This document shows positions 1 through 10,498 of a stretch of DNA of 56,701 bases, piece after piece. Both the position numbers and the translations under genes were made by a program. A model generated the notes under the pieces. The model was not told where the DNA came from and did not search any database. It worked only from the letters and a program-made list of their open reading frames with translations. The DNA is from an uncultured SAR116 cluster alpha proteobacterium (GTDB lineage Bacteria; Pseudomonadota; Alphaproteobacteria; Puniceispirillales; Marisalimonadaceae), in the NCBI GenBank assembly GCA_902618025.1, contig CACMYY010000006.1, forward strand, positions 1 to 56,701, read 5' to 3'. Position 1 is the stretch's first letter. Every line of letters begins with the position of its first letter.

Positions 1-592
1 TTTCTAACATATTGAAAATTTTTAAAGGATTAAATATATTATTTTTTCCAAAAATTTCAGGATCAGGCTTGAAGGTGATTGAAGTTCCACTATTTTTTTT
101 AACTTTATCTTTTTTAACCAGATCAGTTTTTGCAAAACCTTGAGAAAATTCTTGGGAATATAAATATCCTTCGCGAATTACCTCTACCTTCATGAATGAA
201 GAGAGTGCATTTACAACTGAAGCGCCAACGCCATGTAAGCCCCCTGACGTTGTATAATTTTTATTTGTAAATTTCCCTCCAGAATGAAGAGTAGTCATTA
301 TAATTTCTAAGGCTGATTTATTTTTAAATTTGGGATGATTATCAATAGGTATACCGCGACCATTATCTGATATGGAAATAGTATTATTATCAAGTAGATC
401 TACGTTTATTAATGTAGCATATTTAGCTACGACTTCATCCATTGAGTTATCAATTATTTCTGTTGCTAGGTGATGTAAAGCGTTATTATCAGTTCCTCCA
501 ATATACATACCTGGCCTACGGCGAACTGGCTCCAGTCCCTCCAAAATTTCTATCTCAGAAGCATTATAATTATCTAATAAATTTTGTTTCAT
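1..592 (-). CDS. parE: DNA topoisomerase IV subunit B, 5' part only
   Basis: The gene runs off the left edge of the window, so only about 197 N-terminal residues are visible, read leftward from an ATG at 592-590. The visible part is the GHKL ATPase domain. It shows the RRRPGMYIGGTD motif, EIIDNSMDE with the ATP-site Glu/Asn, DNGRGIP, and TSGGLHGVGASVVNALS. The Thr-Ser-Gly-Gly form and IGGTD point to ParE rather than GyrB (which usually has VSGGLHG), so the product should be the ATPase subunit of the chromosome-decatenating enzyme. About 120 bases separate it from the glnA stop; both genes are on the minus strand, with the glnA terminator between them. The family assignment is firm; the ParE/GyrB choice is probable. 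Confidence 0.88.
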   Translation of the reverse strand, partial: MKQNLLDNYNASEIEILEGLEPVRRRPGMYIGGTDNNALHHLATEIIDNSMDEVVAKYATLINVDLLDNNTISISDNGRGIPIDNHPKFKNKSALEIIMTTLHSGGKFTNKNYTTSGGLHGVGASVVNALSSFMKVEVIREGYLYSQEFSQGFAKTDLVKKDKVKKNSGTSITFKPDPEIFGKNNIFNPLKIFNMLE

Positions 593-663
593 ATAATATT
601 AATACTTTATATAGTGTATAAATAATAATTACTTACTATATTTAGCAATATTCACATAATTTA

Positions 664-694
664 CAAACAAAAAAACCCAACCTATGGTTGGGTT
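664..694 (-). terminator. Rho-independent terminator of glnA
   Basis: A perfect 9-bp inverted repeat, AACCCAACC (674-682) and GGTTGGGTT (686-694), has a three-base loop. In minus-strand orientation it is followed by a run of seven T. It lies about 20 bases past the glnA stop and points in the glnA direction, so it should end the glnB-glnA transcript and shield parE from read-through. Confidence 0.9.
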
Positions 695-714
695 AATTAT
701 TGTTTTAATAAAAT

Positions 715-2124
715 TTAACTAGAATAATACATTTTAAACTCGACTGGGTGTGGAGCATGTTCAAATTCAATAACCTCCTCCATCTTTAGATCAAGATAAG
801 CTTCAATTTGATCCTCAGTAAAAACATCACCTTTTGTCAAGAAGGACATATCATTTTTAAGAGAATCAACAGCTTCTCTAAGTGAACCACAAACTGTAGG
901 AATGTTCTCTAATTCACTTTCAGGTAGTTCATATAAGTCTTTATCCATTGGATCACCAGGATGTATTTTATTCTGTATTCCATCTAAGCCTGCCATTAGC
1001 ATCGCGGAAAATGCTAAATAAGGATTAGCCGTAGCGTCAGGAAATCTAACTTCAACTCTTTTACCATTAGGACTTCCAACAAAAGGAATTCTGCAGGAAG
1101 CTGATCTATTTCTTGCTGAGTAAGCTAATAGTACAGGAGCTTCAAAACCAGGAATTAATCTTTTGTAAGAATTAGTCGAGGGATTAGTAAAACAGTTAAT
1201 AGCTTTTGCGTGTTTTATAATGCCTCCAATATAATGCAAACATGTTTCTGATAGACCAGAATATTCGGTACCAGCAAAGACTGGTTTTCCATTTTTCCAA
1301 ATTGATTGATGAGTATGCATCCCAGTACCATTATCACCTGCCACAGGTTTTGGCATAAAAGTGGCTGTCTGGCCAAATGAATGAGCAACGTTATGAACTG
1401 CATATTTGTACAGTTGAACATTGTCAGCGGTATCAATTAAAGTTCCAAATTTTAGACCTAACTCATGCTGAGAGGGTGCTACTTCATGGTGATGCTTTTC
1501 CATTGGAACACCCATTTCAACTAAAGATAATACCATTTCGCTTCTCAAATCCTGTGCAGAGTCTACTGGTGGAACAGGAAAATATCCGCCTTTAATTCCA
1601 GGCCTATGTCCCATGTTACCTTCTTCAAAATCACTACCTGAATTGTACGGTCCCTCGGTTGAATTTATTTTATAAAATGAAGAATTCATTTCAGCTTGAA
1701 ATTTAACATCATCAAAAACAAAAAATTCCGGTTCTGGGCCAAAATAAGCTGTATCACCAACGCCTAAACTTTCCATATATTTTAATGCTGCTTTGGCGGT
1801 TGATCTAGGATCTCTTTCATATGGGTTACCTGAAATAGGGTCCAATACGTCGCAAAAAATAGACAATGTAGGTTGAGAGAAAAAAGGATCAACTATAGAT
1901 CTTGAACAATCTGGCATTAACTTCATGTCTGACTCGTTTATAGCTTTCCATCCAGCAATTGATGATCCATCAAACATAAAACCTTCAGCTAGTGATTCCA
2001 CATCAATTGTACTTACATGCTGAGATAAGTGTTGCATTTTTCCCCTCGGATCGGTAAATCGTAAATCTACAAATTGGATCTCTTTTTCTTTTATGATATC
2101 CATAATTTTTTTTGCATCTGACAT
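715..2124 (-). CDS. glnA: Glutamine synthetase type I
   Basis: The product is 469 aa, the usual length for bacterial GSI. It condenses ammonium with glutamate using ATP and is the main ammonium-assimilation enzyme. Visible signatures are the N-terminal FDGSSIAGW segment, the PEPEFF metal-binding glutamates, [10 protein letters not shown], the [13 protein letters not shown]/glutamate region, and the substrate-site stretch around NRSASCRIP. The adenylylation loop Tyr is kept (about Tyr398 in KDLYELP), so control by GlnE is likely although glnE is not in the window. It lies 21 bases after glnB on the same strand, the standard alphaproteobacterial glnBA operon, and ends at a strong hairpin terminator. 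Confidence 0.98.
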   Translation of the reverse strand: MSDAKKIMDIIKEKEIQFVDLRFTDPRGKMQHLSQHVSTIDVESLAEGFMFDGSSIAGWKAINESDMKLMPDCSRSIVDPFFSQPTLSIFCDVLDPISGNPYERDPRSTAKAALKYMESLGVGDTAYFGPEPEFFVFDDVKFQAEMNSSFYKINSTEGPYNSGSDFEEGNMGHRPGIKGGYFPVPPVDSAQDLRSEMVLSLVEMGVPMEKHHHEVAPSQHELGLKFGTLIDTADNVQLYKYAVHNVAHSFGQTATFMPKPVAGDNGTGMHTHQSIWKNGKPVFAGTEYSGLSETCLHYIGGIIKHAKAINCFTNPSTNSYKRLIPGFEAPVLLAYSARNRSASCRIPFVGSPNGKRVEVRFPDATANPYLAFSAMLMAGLDGIQNKIHPGDPMDKDLYELPESELENIPTVCGSLREAVDSLKNDMSFLTKGDVFTEDQIEAYLDLKMEEVIEFEHAPHPVEFKMYYSS

Positions 2125-2145
2125 ATTGTCTACTCCATGTGTTAA

Positions 2146-2484
<339 letters not shown>

Positions 2485-2548
2485 TCATATCACCCTGTAA
2501 GAAGAATCTCATATAATTAATTGATTGAATTAACAAAATACTTTTTAA

Positions 2549-2557
2549 ATTATACCA
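2549..2557 (-). promoter_or_regulatory. Candidate extended -10 promoter for glnB-glnA
   Basis: Read on the minus strand the site is TGGTATAAT, a perfect TGnTATAAT extended -10 box about 65 bases before the glnB start. No good TTGACA-like -35 is visible at 17 bases, which an extended -10 does not need. No sigma-54 -24/-12 pattern was noticed in this spacer. In DNA this AT-rich the match could be chance. Confidence 0.4.
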
Positions 2558-2598
2558 TATATTAGGCAAAAATGATTAAAAATTAAGCATAAATTTTT

Positions 2599-3771
2599 TT
2601 AAAAAAATTCTTTAATTCTAGAAATTGCCTCTTCAATCGCACTATCTGAACTCGCACAAGAGAATCTAACGTAACCCTCACCATACCTACCAAATGAAGT
2701 CCCAGCTACCGTAGCAACCCCTAATTTTTCTAATAAAAAGTCTTGAATTTCTGAAGAGTCCTTTTGAGTTCCAGATATGTTTGGAAAGCAATAAAATGCC
2801 CCGTTTGGTTTTTGACAGGAAAATCCATTTATTTCATTTAGTTTGCTGTACATTAGATTTGCGCGTCTTTTAAAATGATTATTCATTTCTGTTACACAAT
2901 TTTGAGGGCCGTTTAGAGCTTCTAAAGCTGCATATTGAGCACTTGCATTCACACATGAATGAATATTAACAGCAAGTTTTTCCGCAATTTTATATAATTT
3001 TTTAGGAAAAATTCCATAGCCTAAACGCCAGCCAGTCATGGCATATGTTTTTGACCATCCATTTAAAATTATAAGACGATCCCTTATTTCTGGAAAATTT
3101 AACATTGATGTAAATTTATTTTCACCAAAACAAAACTGGTCATAAATTTCATCACTCATTAGCACAACATCAGGAAAATTTTGTAAACCCATAGCTAATT
3201 TTTGCAATTCAGTTTTGGGAACTACTCCACCTGTTGGATTTGCAGGACTATTAATGATTATTAAGCTAGTATTCTTGTTAATCTTGTTTAATATTTCCTC
3301 AGATGAAAAAGAAAATCCTTTATCCTCACTTAATTGATAAGGAACAGATTTTGCACCAGTATAATTAATAGCTGATTCATATATTGGAAAACCAGGGTTT
3401 GGGTATAAAATTTCTTTGCCTCTTTCACCCATTAACATAGCAGCAAAAAAAATTATTACTTTTCCTCCAGGTACTATCATAATATTATCTGGTGAAATAT
3501 TTTCATTGTGTCTCCTATTTATATCATTTGAAACTGCTTCTCTTAAATTTGGGATTCCAATTGATTGTGTATAACCGTGATGACCATCTTTAAGTGCTTT
3601 GATACCTGCCTCAACAATATGTTCAGGAGTTTTAAAGTCTGGCTGACCAATTCCTAAATTAATAATATTTTTTCCTTCGGAAGCCAATCTAGTAGCCTTA
3701 GCCAAAACAGTAAAAGCAGTTTCAGTTCCAAGATTATAATTTCTAGATGCTAAATCATAATTACTTTTCAT
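2599..3771 (-). CDS. Class I/II pyridoxal-phosphate aminotransferase (aspartate aminotransferase-like)
   Basis: The product is 390 aa, fold-type I. The PLP-binding Lys is in NGWSKTYAMTGWRLGYG (about Lys241). The family NSPANPTGG motif and the SDEIYDQF strand (Asp contacting the PLP nitrogen) are present, and a C-terminal RFSCASS stretch supplies the carboxylate-binding Arg. It should exchange amino groups between amino acids and 2-oxo acids; the substrate cannot be fixed from sequence, although this subgroup is usually annotated as aspartate or aromatic aminotransferase. It is a minus-strand gene with its own spacers: 114 bases to glnB downstream and about 96 to tRNA-His upstream. Confidence 0.92.
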   Translation of the reverse strand: MKSNYDLASRNYNLGTETAFTVLAKATRLASEGKNIINLGIGQPDFKTPEHIVEAGIKALKDGHHGYTQSIGIPNLREAVSNDINRRHNENISPDNIMIVPGGKVIIFFAAMLMGERGKEILYPNPGFPIYESAINYTGAKSVPYQLSEDKGFSFSSEEILNKINKNTSLIIINSPANPTGGVVPKTELQKLAMGLQNFPDVVLMSDEIYDQFCFGENKFTSMLNFPEIRDRLIILNGWSKTYAMTGWRLGYGIFPKKLYKIAEKLAVNIHSCVNASAQYAALEALNGPQNCVTEMNNHFKRRANLMYSKLNEINGFSCQKPNGAFYCFPNISGTQKDSSEIQDFLLEKLGVATVAGTSFGRYGEGYVRFSCASSDSAIEEAISRIKEFF

Positions 3772-3867
3772 TTATTAAACCTTGATTAATTTTAATTAAT
3801 TAAATAATTATACATAACTATGTTTTAAATAAACATTTTTATTTTAAATACAAAGCTTTTCAATTAT

Positions 3868-3945
3868 GGCGGGTGTAGCTCAGTTGGTTAGAGCGCGGGT
3901 TTGTGGTACCTGAGGTCGCCGGTTCGAAGCCGGTCACTCGCCCCA
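3868..3945 (+). tRNA. tRNA-His (GTG)
   Basis: A complete cloverleaf with encoded CCA. Eight acceptor bases (GGCGGGTG) precede T8, so the extra 5' G (G-1) is encoded and pairs with C73. The anticodon stem CGGGT/ACCTG carries one G-U pair and encloses loop TTGTGGT, which reads GTG. The T arm has GTTCGAA. Confidence 0.97.
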
Positions 3946-4021
3946 ATTTAATTTTAATCATTCTAACTTGACGTTTAAGCTTTCCTAAGTTAGCTATTTG
4001 GTAAATATTATTATAAAATTT

Positions 4022-4106
4022 GCGGGCGTGGCGGAACTGGTAGACGCGCAAGATTTAGGTTCTTGTATCGAAAGGTGTGGGGGTTCAAGTCCCTTCGCCC
4101 GCACCA
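4022..4106 (+). tRNA. tRNA-Leu (TAG)
   Basis: A class II tRNA with a long variable arm. The acceptor stem is GCGGGCG/CGCCCGC, followed by ACCA. The anticodon stem CAAGA/TCTTG encloses loop TTTAGGT, anticodon TAG. It ends 41 bases before the tig start codon, so it may be processed from a transcript that also carries tig. Confidence 0.97.
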
Positions 4107-4147
4107 AATATTTCATATCACGTCTGTTTAAAGAGGTAAAAATTAAA

Positions 4148-5575
4148 ATGGCTGTTAATCAAACTTTATCAAAAGGGCTTAAACGAGAATTTGAAGTAAT
4201 TATAACTAATAATGAAATAAATAAATTAGTTGATCAAAAACTTGAAACTATTGCAAAAGAAGCAAATTTGCCTGGTTTTAGACCAGGTAAAGTTCCTGTT
4301 GCTGTTGTTAAAAATAGGTTTGGCAAACAAGTTCTTGGAGAAGTCGTTAGAGAATCAGTTGATTCTGCAACTAAAGAAACGATGGAAAAGAATAAATTAA
4401 CACCTTCTTCTCAACCAAAAATTGAAATTGTATCCTTTGAAGAAGGAGAAGATTTAAAGGCAAAATTATCTGTTGAAATAATGCCTGATTTTGAAATACC
4501 TGATTTATCATTACTAGAAATAACTAAACCAATCGTTAAATTAAGTGAGAAAGATATTAATGAAGCTGTAGAAAAAATTGCTAAAGAAAATGTAGGAACT
4601 AAAGTCATTACTAAAAACAGACCTGCAAAAAAAGGCGATACTTTAGTAATTGATTTTATTGGTAAGATTGACGATAAACCATTTGAAGGTGGTGAAGCTA
4701 AAGGTCACAACTTAAAACTGGGTTCCAATACATTTATTCCGGGATTTGAAGAAGGGTTAATTGGATCCATTAAAGGAAAAACAAAATCTGTTAAAGTTAC
4801 CTTTCCCAAAGATTATCAAGCTAAAAGTCTAGCTAACAAAATTGCTGTCTTTGAAGTAACAATTAATGAAATTAAAGAAGATGTTGAGCATAAAATAAAT
4901 GATGAATTTGCTAAGACATTAGGTATGAATGATTTAAATGCACTAAAGAAAGCTGTTTCAGAGCAAATTACAAAACAGCATGATCAAGCAAGCCGAGAAA
5001 AAGCTAAAAGGCAAATACTAGATAAATTAGCTGATGCAGTATCCTTTGATTTACCAGAGACCCTAGAACAAGAAGAGTATAACAATATATGCAAAGCAAT
5101 GAATCCCAATTCTAAACCAGTTTCAGATAAGGCAGATCAGCCTGAACTAGAACCTGATAAAGGTATGTCAAAAGAAGAAAAAGTTGATGCTTCTGAAATA
5201 GCTAAAAGAAGGGTTAGGTTAGGACTTTTACTTTCTGAAATTGGAAGACAAAACGGTATTAAAGTAGAAGAGGATGATACTAGAAATGCAATGATGAGAG
5301 AGATACAAAAATATCCAGGACAAGAAAAACAAATTATGGAATATTTTAAGAATAACCCTCAGGCACAACAACAACTATCAGGACCAATATTTGAGGACAA
5401 AATAATTGATTTTATTTTGGAATTAGCAAAGGTTAATGAAAAAACAGTCTCCATTGATGATTTGTATAAGGATGACGATACAGATTTAAAAAAGGAAGCA
5501 TCAAAAGCAAAAAAATCAAACAAAATTGTTAAAAAAATAAAACAAAAAAAACCTAAAAAAACAACAAAAGTTTGA
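4148..5575 (+). CDS. tig: Trigger factor, ribosome-associated chaperone and prolyl isomerase
   Basis: The product is 475 aa from the ATG at 4148, with an AGAGG-type ribosome site about 10 bases before it. The open frame continues upstream through tRNA-Leu, but that extension is the translated tRNA and not protein. The N-terminal domain has the ribosome-docking motif GFRPGKVP. A central FKBP-type domain follows (GDTLVIDFIG, GSNTFIPGFEEGL), then a helical C-terminal chaperone domain. The tail is a lysine-rich low-complexity extension of about 40 residues (KKIKQKKPKK). It heads the conserved tig-clpP-clpX-lon protein quality-control block. Confidence 0.97.
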   Translation: MAVNQTLSKGLKREFEVIITNNEINKLVDQKLETIAKEANLPGFRPGKVPVAVVKNRFGKQVLGEVVRESVDSATKETMEKNKLTPSSQPKIEIVSFEEGEDLKAKLSVEIMPDFEIPDLSLLEITKPIVKLSEKDINEAVEKIAKENVGTKVITKNRPAKKGDTLVIDFIGKIDDKPFEGGEAKGHNLKLGSNTFIPGFEEGLIGSIKGKTKSVKVTFPKDYQAKSLANKIAVFEVTINEIKEDVEHKINDEFAKTLGMNDLNALKKAVSEQITKQHDQASREKAKRQILDKLADAVSFDLPETLEQEEYNNICKAMNPNSKPVSDKADQPELEPDKGMSKEEKVDASEIAKRRVRLGLLLSEIGRQNGIKVEEDDTRNAMMREIQKYPGQEKQIMEYFKNNPQAQQQLSGPIFEDKIIDFILELAKVNEKTVSIDDLYKDDDTDLKKEASKAKKSNKIVKKIKQKKPKKTTKV

Positions 5576-5610
5576 TCTAACAAAACATATTATATCTTAG
5601 GAGTTTCAAT

Positions 5611-6249
5611 ATGATAGAAAAAAAATATAATCCAACTTCTTTACATAATGAGATCGGTGCATTAGTGCCAATGGTAGTAGAGCAAACTAGCAGAGGTGAG
5701 AGATCTTACGATATTTATTCTAGGCTTTTAAAAGAAAGAATAATTTTTTTAGTAGGACCGGTGGATGATAATTTAGCTTCCTTAGTATGCGCTCAATTAT
5801 TATTTTTAGAAGCAGAGAACCCAAAAAAGGACATATCAATGTATATAAATTCACCTGGTGGAGTAGTAACTTCTGGATTATCTATATATGATACTATGGA
5901 GTATATTAGGCCTGATGTTTCAACTGTATGTATTGGTCAGGCTGCAAGTATGGGATCTTTATTATTAACTGCTGGAGCTACAAAAAAAAGATACTGTTTA
6001 CCAAACGCACGAATAATGACACATCAACCCTCTGGAGGTTTCCAAGGACAAGCTAGTGACATTGAAATTCATGCAAAAGAGATTATAAATTTAAGGTCAA
6101 GATTAAATGGTATTTACGTTAAACATTCTGGCAAGAAAATTGCAGATATTGAATCATTAATGGATAGGGATACTTTTTTATCGCCAGAGGATGCAGTTAA
6201 AATTGGTTTAATTGACGAAGTCGTTGGAAAAAGGCCCGAAGTTAAATAA
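5611..6249 (+). CDS. clpP: ATP-dependent Clp protease proteolytic subunit
   Basis: The product is 212 aa. The catalytic triad is visible: Ser113 in GQAASMGS, His138 in MTHQPSGG and Asp187 in DRDTFLS. The SPGG oxyanion-hole segment and the first-strand region are normal. The N-terminal sequence ahead of [11 protein letters not shown] is probably a short propeptide. ClpP forms the double heptameric chamber that works with ClpX, encoded next. An AGGAG ribosome site precedes the ATG. It lies 35 bases after tig in the same direction. Confidence 0.98.
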   Translation: MIEKKYNPTSLHNEIGALVPMVVEQTSRGERSYDIYSRLLKERIIFLVGPVDDNLASLVCAQLLFLEAENPKKDISMYINSPGGVVTSGLSIYDTMEYIRPDVSTVCIGQAASMGSLLLTAGATKKRYCLPNARIMTHQPSGGFQGQASDIEIHAKEIINLRSRLNGIYVKHSGKKIADIESLMDRDTFLSPEDAVKIGLIDEVVGKRPEVK

Positions 6250-6329
6250 AAATAATGATATAATTATATTGCTTTTTAAAATAAACTTATAGATTATCAA
6301 AGTATATCAAAAAGTTTTGGGGTGTGACC

Positions 6330-7598
6330 ATGGATGAACAAAAAAATGAAGGAAAAAATAAAACAACCTTGTATTGTTCTTTTTGTGGTAAAAGTCAACA
6401 TGAAGTTAAAAAATTAATTGCCGGTCCTACAGTATTTATATGTGACGAATGCGTTGAACTCTGCATGGACATTATTAAAGAAGAGTATCAGTCTTCAATT
6501 ACAAAAAATAAAGAAGGAATTCCCTCTCCGGTTGAAATATGTAAAATTCTAGATGATTACGTTATTGGTCAAAATAAAGCCAAAAAAGTTCTTTCTGTTG
6601 CTGTTCATAATCATTACAAAAGGTTAGCTAATTTGACTGATGTGAATGACATAGAAATTTCAAAATCAAATATTCTTTTAGTAGGCCCAACCGGTTGTGG
6701 CAAAACATTATTAGCACAAACTTTAGCAAAAATATTAGATGTTCCTTTTACTATGGCGGATGCAACAACTCTAACTGAAGCTGGTTATGTAGGTGAGGAT
6801 GTTGAAAACATTATATTAAAATTATTACAAGCTTCTGATTATAATGTTGAAAGAGCACAAAAAGGGATTGTTTACATTGACGAAGTTGACAAAATTTCAA
6901 GAAAGTCAGAAAACCCCTCTATTACAAGAGATGTTAGTGGTGAGGGAGTACAACAAGCATTACTTAAAATTATGGAAGGTACAATAGCTGCAGTTCCTCC
7001 ACAAGGCGGAAGGAAACATCCTCAACAAGAGTTTCTTCAGGTAGATACAACTAATATCCTATTTATATGCGGTGGTGCTTTTGCAGGTTTAGATAAACTA
7101 ATTGCAAATAGAAACAAGGGATCTTCTATTGGATTTGGAGCTGAAATAGTGAATTCAAAGGAAACATCTTCCTCTGAAATTCTTAAGGATGTTGAACCAG
7201 GTGACTTAGTTAAATATGGTCTTATTCCAGAATTTATAGGTAGGTTGCCCGTTCTAGCATCATTAGAAGATCTTGATGAAGAGGCTTTAGTCACAATTTT
7301 AACCAAGCCTAAAAATGCTCTTTTGAAACAATATCAAAAATTATTTGAAATGGAAAATACTAAACTTGAATTTAGAGAAAACGCATTAAAAGCAATCGCA
7401 CAAAAAGCTATAAGTTTAAAAACAGGAGCAAGAGGTTTACGTTCTATAATCGAAAACATACTTATGGATACCATGTTTGAGTTACCCTCTGAACCTGACA
7501 TTAATGAAGTGGTTATTAATGAAGAGGTTATAACAAAAGGAACAAAGCCATTAATTGTGCACGAAAAAAAGACAAAAGAAATAAAAAATAATCTTTAA
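6330..7598 (+). CDS. clpX: ATP-dependent Clp protease ATP-binding subunit ClpX
   Basis: The product is about 422 aa. The N-terminal zinc-binding domain has the four-cysteine pattern CSFCG...CDECVELC. The AAA+ module has Walker A GPTGCGKT (about residues 119-126), Walker B VYIDEVDK, and the pore loop GYVGEDV. ClpX unfolds tagged substrates and feeds ClpP. A GTG two codons earlier (6324) could also start the frame. I chose the ATG at 6330 because the GGGG Shine-Dalgarno at 6319-6322 is seven bases from it and too close to the GTG. Confidence 0.97.
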   Translation: MDEQKNEGKNKTTLYCSFCGKSQHEVKKLIAGPTVFICDECVELCMDIIKEEYQSSITKNKEGIPSPVEICKILDDYVIGQNKAKKVLSVAVHNHYKRLANLTDVNDIEISKSNILLVGPTGCGKTLLAQTLAKILDVPFTMADATTLTEAGYVGEDVENIILKLLQASDYNVERAQKGIVYIDEVDKISRKSENPSITRDVSGEGVQQALLKIMEGTIAAVPPQGGRKHPQQEFLQVDTTNILFICGGAFAGLDKLIANRNKGSSIGFGAEIVNSKETSSSEILKDVEPGDLVKYGLIPEFIGRLPVLASLEDLDEEALVTILTKPKNALLKQYQKLFEMENTKLEFRENALKAIAQKAISLKTGARGLRSIIENILMDTMFELPSEPDINEVVINEEVITKGTKPLIVHEKKTKEIKNNL

Positions 7599-7676
7599 AT
7601 TTTTTTGAACTTGAAGTTTAAAAAAAAAATATCATTTATAAAATAATCTATATTATAAATTTCTAAGGATATCATT

Positions 7677-10064
7677 TTGACTAGTCTTACACACCCCATC
7701 CTACCTTTAAGGGATATTGTAATATTCCCACACATGATTGCACCATTATTTGTTGGAAGAATCAAATCCATCAATGCTATTGAAACTGTCATGGAAGAAA
7801 ATAAAGATATTGTGTTACTTACACAAAAAAATTCTTCCACTGAAAACCCAAACTCAAAAGACCTTTTCAAAATAGGTACTTTAGGAACTATCCTTCAAAT
7901 GCTTAAGTTACCTGATGGTACAGTTAAGGTATTAGTAGAAGGAAAATACAGGTGTAAAATAGAAGAAATAATTTCTTCAGAAACTTGTCTAAGTGCAAAT
8001 TTAATTGTTTTGAAATCTGATACTATTTTCAAAAAAAACTATAATGATCTAACAGATCATTTGAGGAAATCTTTTGAAAATTTTTCTAAACTAAATAGCA
8101 AGATAAATTCTGATGTTTTATCAACAATCGCTGATTTGAAAGATCCGAGTGTTTTATCGGATACAATTGTAAATCATCTAGTATTTTCTATTGAAGACAA
8201 GCAGTCTTTTCTTGAAATGACTGATCCTATCGAGAGAGTAAAAACACTTACATCGAAAATTGAAAAAGAAATTGAGATACTTAGTTCTGAAAGAAAAATT
8301 AGAAGTTCTGTTAAAAAACAGATGGAAAAAACACAAAGAGAATATTATTTAAACGAACAATTAAAAGCTATTCAAAAAGAATTAGGCACATCCGAGGATG
8401 GTAAAAATGAATTTGATGAGTTTGAAGATAAAATTAATAAAGGAAAATTGAGCAAAGAAGCTAAAGATAAAGCGTTATCAGAGTTAAAAAAATTAAAAAA
8501 TATGAGCCCAATGAGTGCTGAAGCTACTGTAGTGAGATCATATATTGATTGGTTAGTTTCAATACCTTGGAAGAAAACTAACAAGTTAAAAAATGATATA
8601 TTCAATGCAAGAAAGATCCTAGATAATGATCACTATGGGTTAGAAAAAGTTAAAGACAGAATTATAGAATATTTAGCTGTGCAGAAAAGAACTAAAGAAG
8701 TAAAAGGTCCAATTTTGTGTTTGGTTGGTCCCCCCGGCGTGGGAAAGACTTCTCTAGGTAAATCTATAGCAGATGCTACAGGTAGGCAATACATCAGAAT
8801 GGCTTTAGGTGGCGTTAGAGATGAAGCAGAAATAAGAGGACATCGGAGAACATACATTGGGTCTCTACCGGGTAAAATTATACATGGTATGAAAAAGTCA
8901 TCCTCAATAAATCCATTATTTTTGTTGGATGAAATAGATAAACTAGGTAATGATTATAGAGGTGATCCTTCTTCAGCATTATTAGAAGTTTTAGATCCAG
9001 AACAAAATAAAACTTTTCAAGATCACTATCTTGAAGTTGATTATGATTTATCAAAGGTATTTTTTATTACGACTTCAAACACTCTTAATATGCCTCAAGC
9101 ATTGTTAGATAGAATGGAAATAATCAGATTATCAGGGTATACAGAAGATGAAAAATTAGAGATTGCTAAAAGACACCTGTTAAAAAAACAAATTGACAAT
9201 TGTAAACTTAAGGACGATGAATTTTCAATAAGTGATGATGCTTTAAAAATGATAATTCAATCATATACAAGAGAAGCAGGCGTAAGAAACTTAGAAAGAC
9301 AACTTGCTAAACTAACCAGAAAAGTTGTTACACTTTTAGAAAAAAAAGAAGTTAAAACAATTTCTATTACAAAAAACAATTTAGTTGAAATTTTAGGTGT
9401 CCCTATTTTCCAAAGGTTAGAAATAGAAAACACAGATCTTATTGGTATTACTACTGGACTTGCATGGACCGAAGTTGGTGGCGAATTGTTGTCAATAGAA
9501 GCTGTTAAAGTCAAAGGCAAAGGTAAGGTAACAGCTACGGGAAAGCTTGGGAGTGTTATGAAGGAATCAGTCCAAGCTGCTGAATTTTATATAAGATCTA
9601 AAGCATATTCATTTGGATTAGATCCTTTTGATATAGAAAAACTTGATATTCATGTACATGTTCCTGAAGGTGCAACCCCAAAGGATGGTCCTTCTGCTGG
9701 TGTTGCTATGGTTACAAGTATCGTTTCAGCCTTGACAGATATAAAAGTTAAAAGCTCGATTGGTATGACTGGTGAAATTACTTTAAGAGGTAGGGTTCTT
9801 CCTATTGGAGGTTTGAAAGAAAAACTCTTAGCAGCTAAAAGGGGTGGAATCAAAACAGTATTAATACCCGTAGATAACAAAAAAGACCTTGTCGAAATAC
9901 CTAATAATATTTTAAACAAATTAAAAATAATTCCAGTTAATTCTATAGATGAAGTTATTTCAAATGCTTTAGTCACAACTCCACAAGAGTTAAATATGTT
10001 AGATGCTAGTAAAATAACTAAAAATGAAATTGAAAATCCTGATAAAAGTAGTATTTCACATTAA
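7677..10064 (+). CDS. lon: ATP-dependent protease La (Lon)
   Basis: The product is 795 aa, typical for LonA. It starts with TTG at 7677, supported by AAGGAT eight bases upstream and by the conserved PILPLRDIV start of the N-terminal domain soon after. Walker A is GPPGVGKT (351-358), and Walker B lies in LFLLDEIDK. The C-terminal protease domain has the Ser-Lys dyad: Ser673 in KDGPSAG and, by spacing from E. coli Lon, Lys716 in GGLKEK. It degrades misfolded and regulatory proteins. Its place after clpX and before hupB is the classic alphaproteobacterial order. Confidence 0.98.
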   Translation: MTSLTHPILPLRDIVIFPHMIAPLFVGRIKSINAIETVMEENKDIVLLTQKNSSTENPNSKDLFKIGTLGTILQMLKLPDGTVKVLVEGKYRCKIEEIISSETCLSANLIVLKSDTIFKKNYNDLTDHLRKSFENFSKLNSKINSDVLSTIADLKDPSVLSDTIVNHLVFSIEDKQSFLEMTDPIERVKTLTSKIEKEIEILSSERKIRSSVKKQMEKTQREYYLNEQLKAIQKELGTSEDGKNEFDEFEDKINKGKLSKEAKDKALSELKKLKNMSPMSAEATVVRSYIDWLVSIPWKKTNKLKNDIFNARKILDNDHYGLEKVKDRIIEYLAVQKRTKEVKGPILCLVGPPGVGKTSLGKSIADATGRQYIRMALGGVRDEAEIRGHRRTYIGSLPGKIIHGMKKSSSINPLFLLDEIDKLGNDYRGDPSSALLEVLDPEQNKTFQDHYLEVDYDLSKVFFITTSNTLNMPQALLDRMEIIRLSGYTEDEKLEIAKRHLLKKQIDNCKLKDDEFSISDDALKMIIQSYTREAGVRNLERQLAKLTRKVVTLLEKKEVKTISITKNNLVEILGVPIFQRLEIENTDLIGITTGLAWTEVGGELLSIEAVKVKGKGKVTATGKLGSVMKESVQAAEFYIRSKAYSFGLDPFDIEKLDIHVHVPEGATPKDGPSAGVAMVTSIVSALTDIKVKSSIGMTGEITLRGRVLPIGGLKEKLLAAKRGGIKTVLIPVDNKKDLVEIPNNILNKLKIIPVNSIDEVISNALVTTPQELNMLDASKITKNEIENPDKSSISH

Positions 10065-10169
10065 TTAATTTACTTTTTTATTTTATTGATAATTATTAGC
10101 TTTATTTTCTAGAGTTATAGGGTAGTATCAGTAAATTAATACTAATATTAACTTATTATGGAGGTACGA

Positions 10170-10445
10170 ATGAATAAGAATGAATTAGTTGCAAGTGTTG
10201 CTGACGCATCAGGTCTTTCAAAAGTAGATGCTGCAAAAGCAGTTGATGGAGTTTTTGAGTCAATCACCGGTGCTTTAAAATCAGGTGGTGACGTGCGTAT
10301 AGTTGGTTTTGGAACTTTTTCTGTTGCTAACCGTGCCGCTACTACAGGTAGAAATCCTAGAACAGGTGAAACAATTCAAATTAAAGCATCTAAGCAACCT
10401 AAATTTAAGGCTGGAAGTCCCTTAAAGGATGCTGTAAATAACTAG
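10170..10445 (+). CDS. hupB: HU-type DNA-binding protein
   Basis: The product is 91 aa with the HU/IHF fold, including the DNA-contacting arm GRNPRTGETI and GFGTFSV. The in-frame ATG at 10158 is rejected because the GGAGG ribosome site (10160-10164) overlaps it and sits correctly for the ATG at 10170. Base composition is richer in GC than its neighbours, common for highly expressed genes in AT-rich genomes. It ends at a strong terminator. Confidence 0.97.
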   Translation: MNKNELVASVADASGLSKVDAAKAVDGVFESITGALKSGGDVRIVGFGTFSVANRAATTGRNPRTGETIQIKASKQPKFKAGSPLKDAVNN

Positions 10446-10470
10446 ATTACAAATTAAAAATTTTTAAATT

Positions 10471-10498
10471 GGCGTCTTATTTCATAAGGCGCCTTTTT
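10471..10498 (+). terminator. Rho-independent terminator of hupB
   Basis: GGCGTCTTAT pairs with ATAAGGCGCC (one T-G wobble) around a three-base loop, followed by six T. It lies 26 bases after the hupB stop. The converging methyltransferase gene ends inside this hairpin, so that gene's last codons and the terminator share sequence. Confidence 0.92.

Noticed and set aside
2485-2598. Sigma-54 promoter for glnB
   Set aside because: No GG-N10-GC pattern was found; only an extended -10 box is seen.
3860-4051. Open frame antisense to tRNA-His and tRNA-Leu (contains VTGFEPATSG)
   Set aside because: A well-known artefact of translating the complement of tRNA genes; it has no family and no ribosome site.
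3998-4147. In-frame extension of trigger factor upstream of 4148 (reading VAELVDAQDLGS)
   Set aside because: It is the translation of tRNA-Leu; the true start at 4148 has a ribosome site and gives the normal trigger-factor N-terminus.
10158-10169. Upstream ATG for hupB adding four residues
   Set aside because: The ribosome site GGAGG overlaps this ATG and fits the ATG at 10170.
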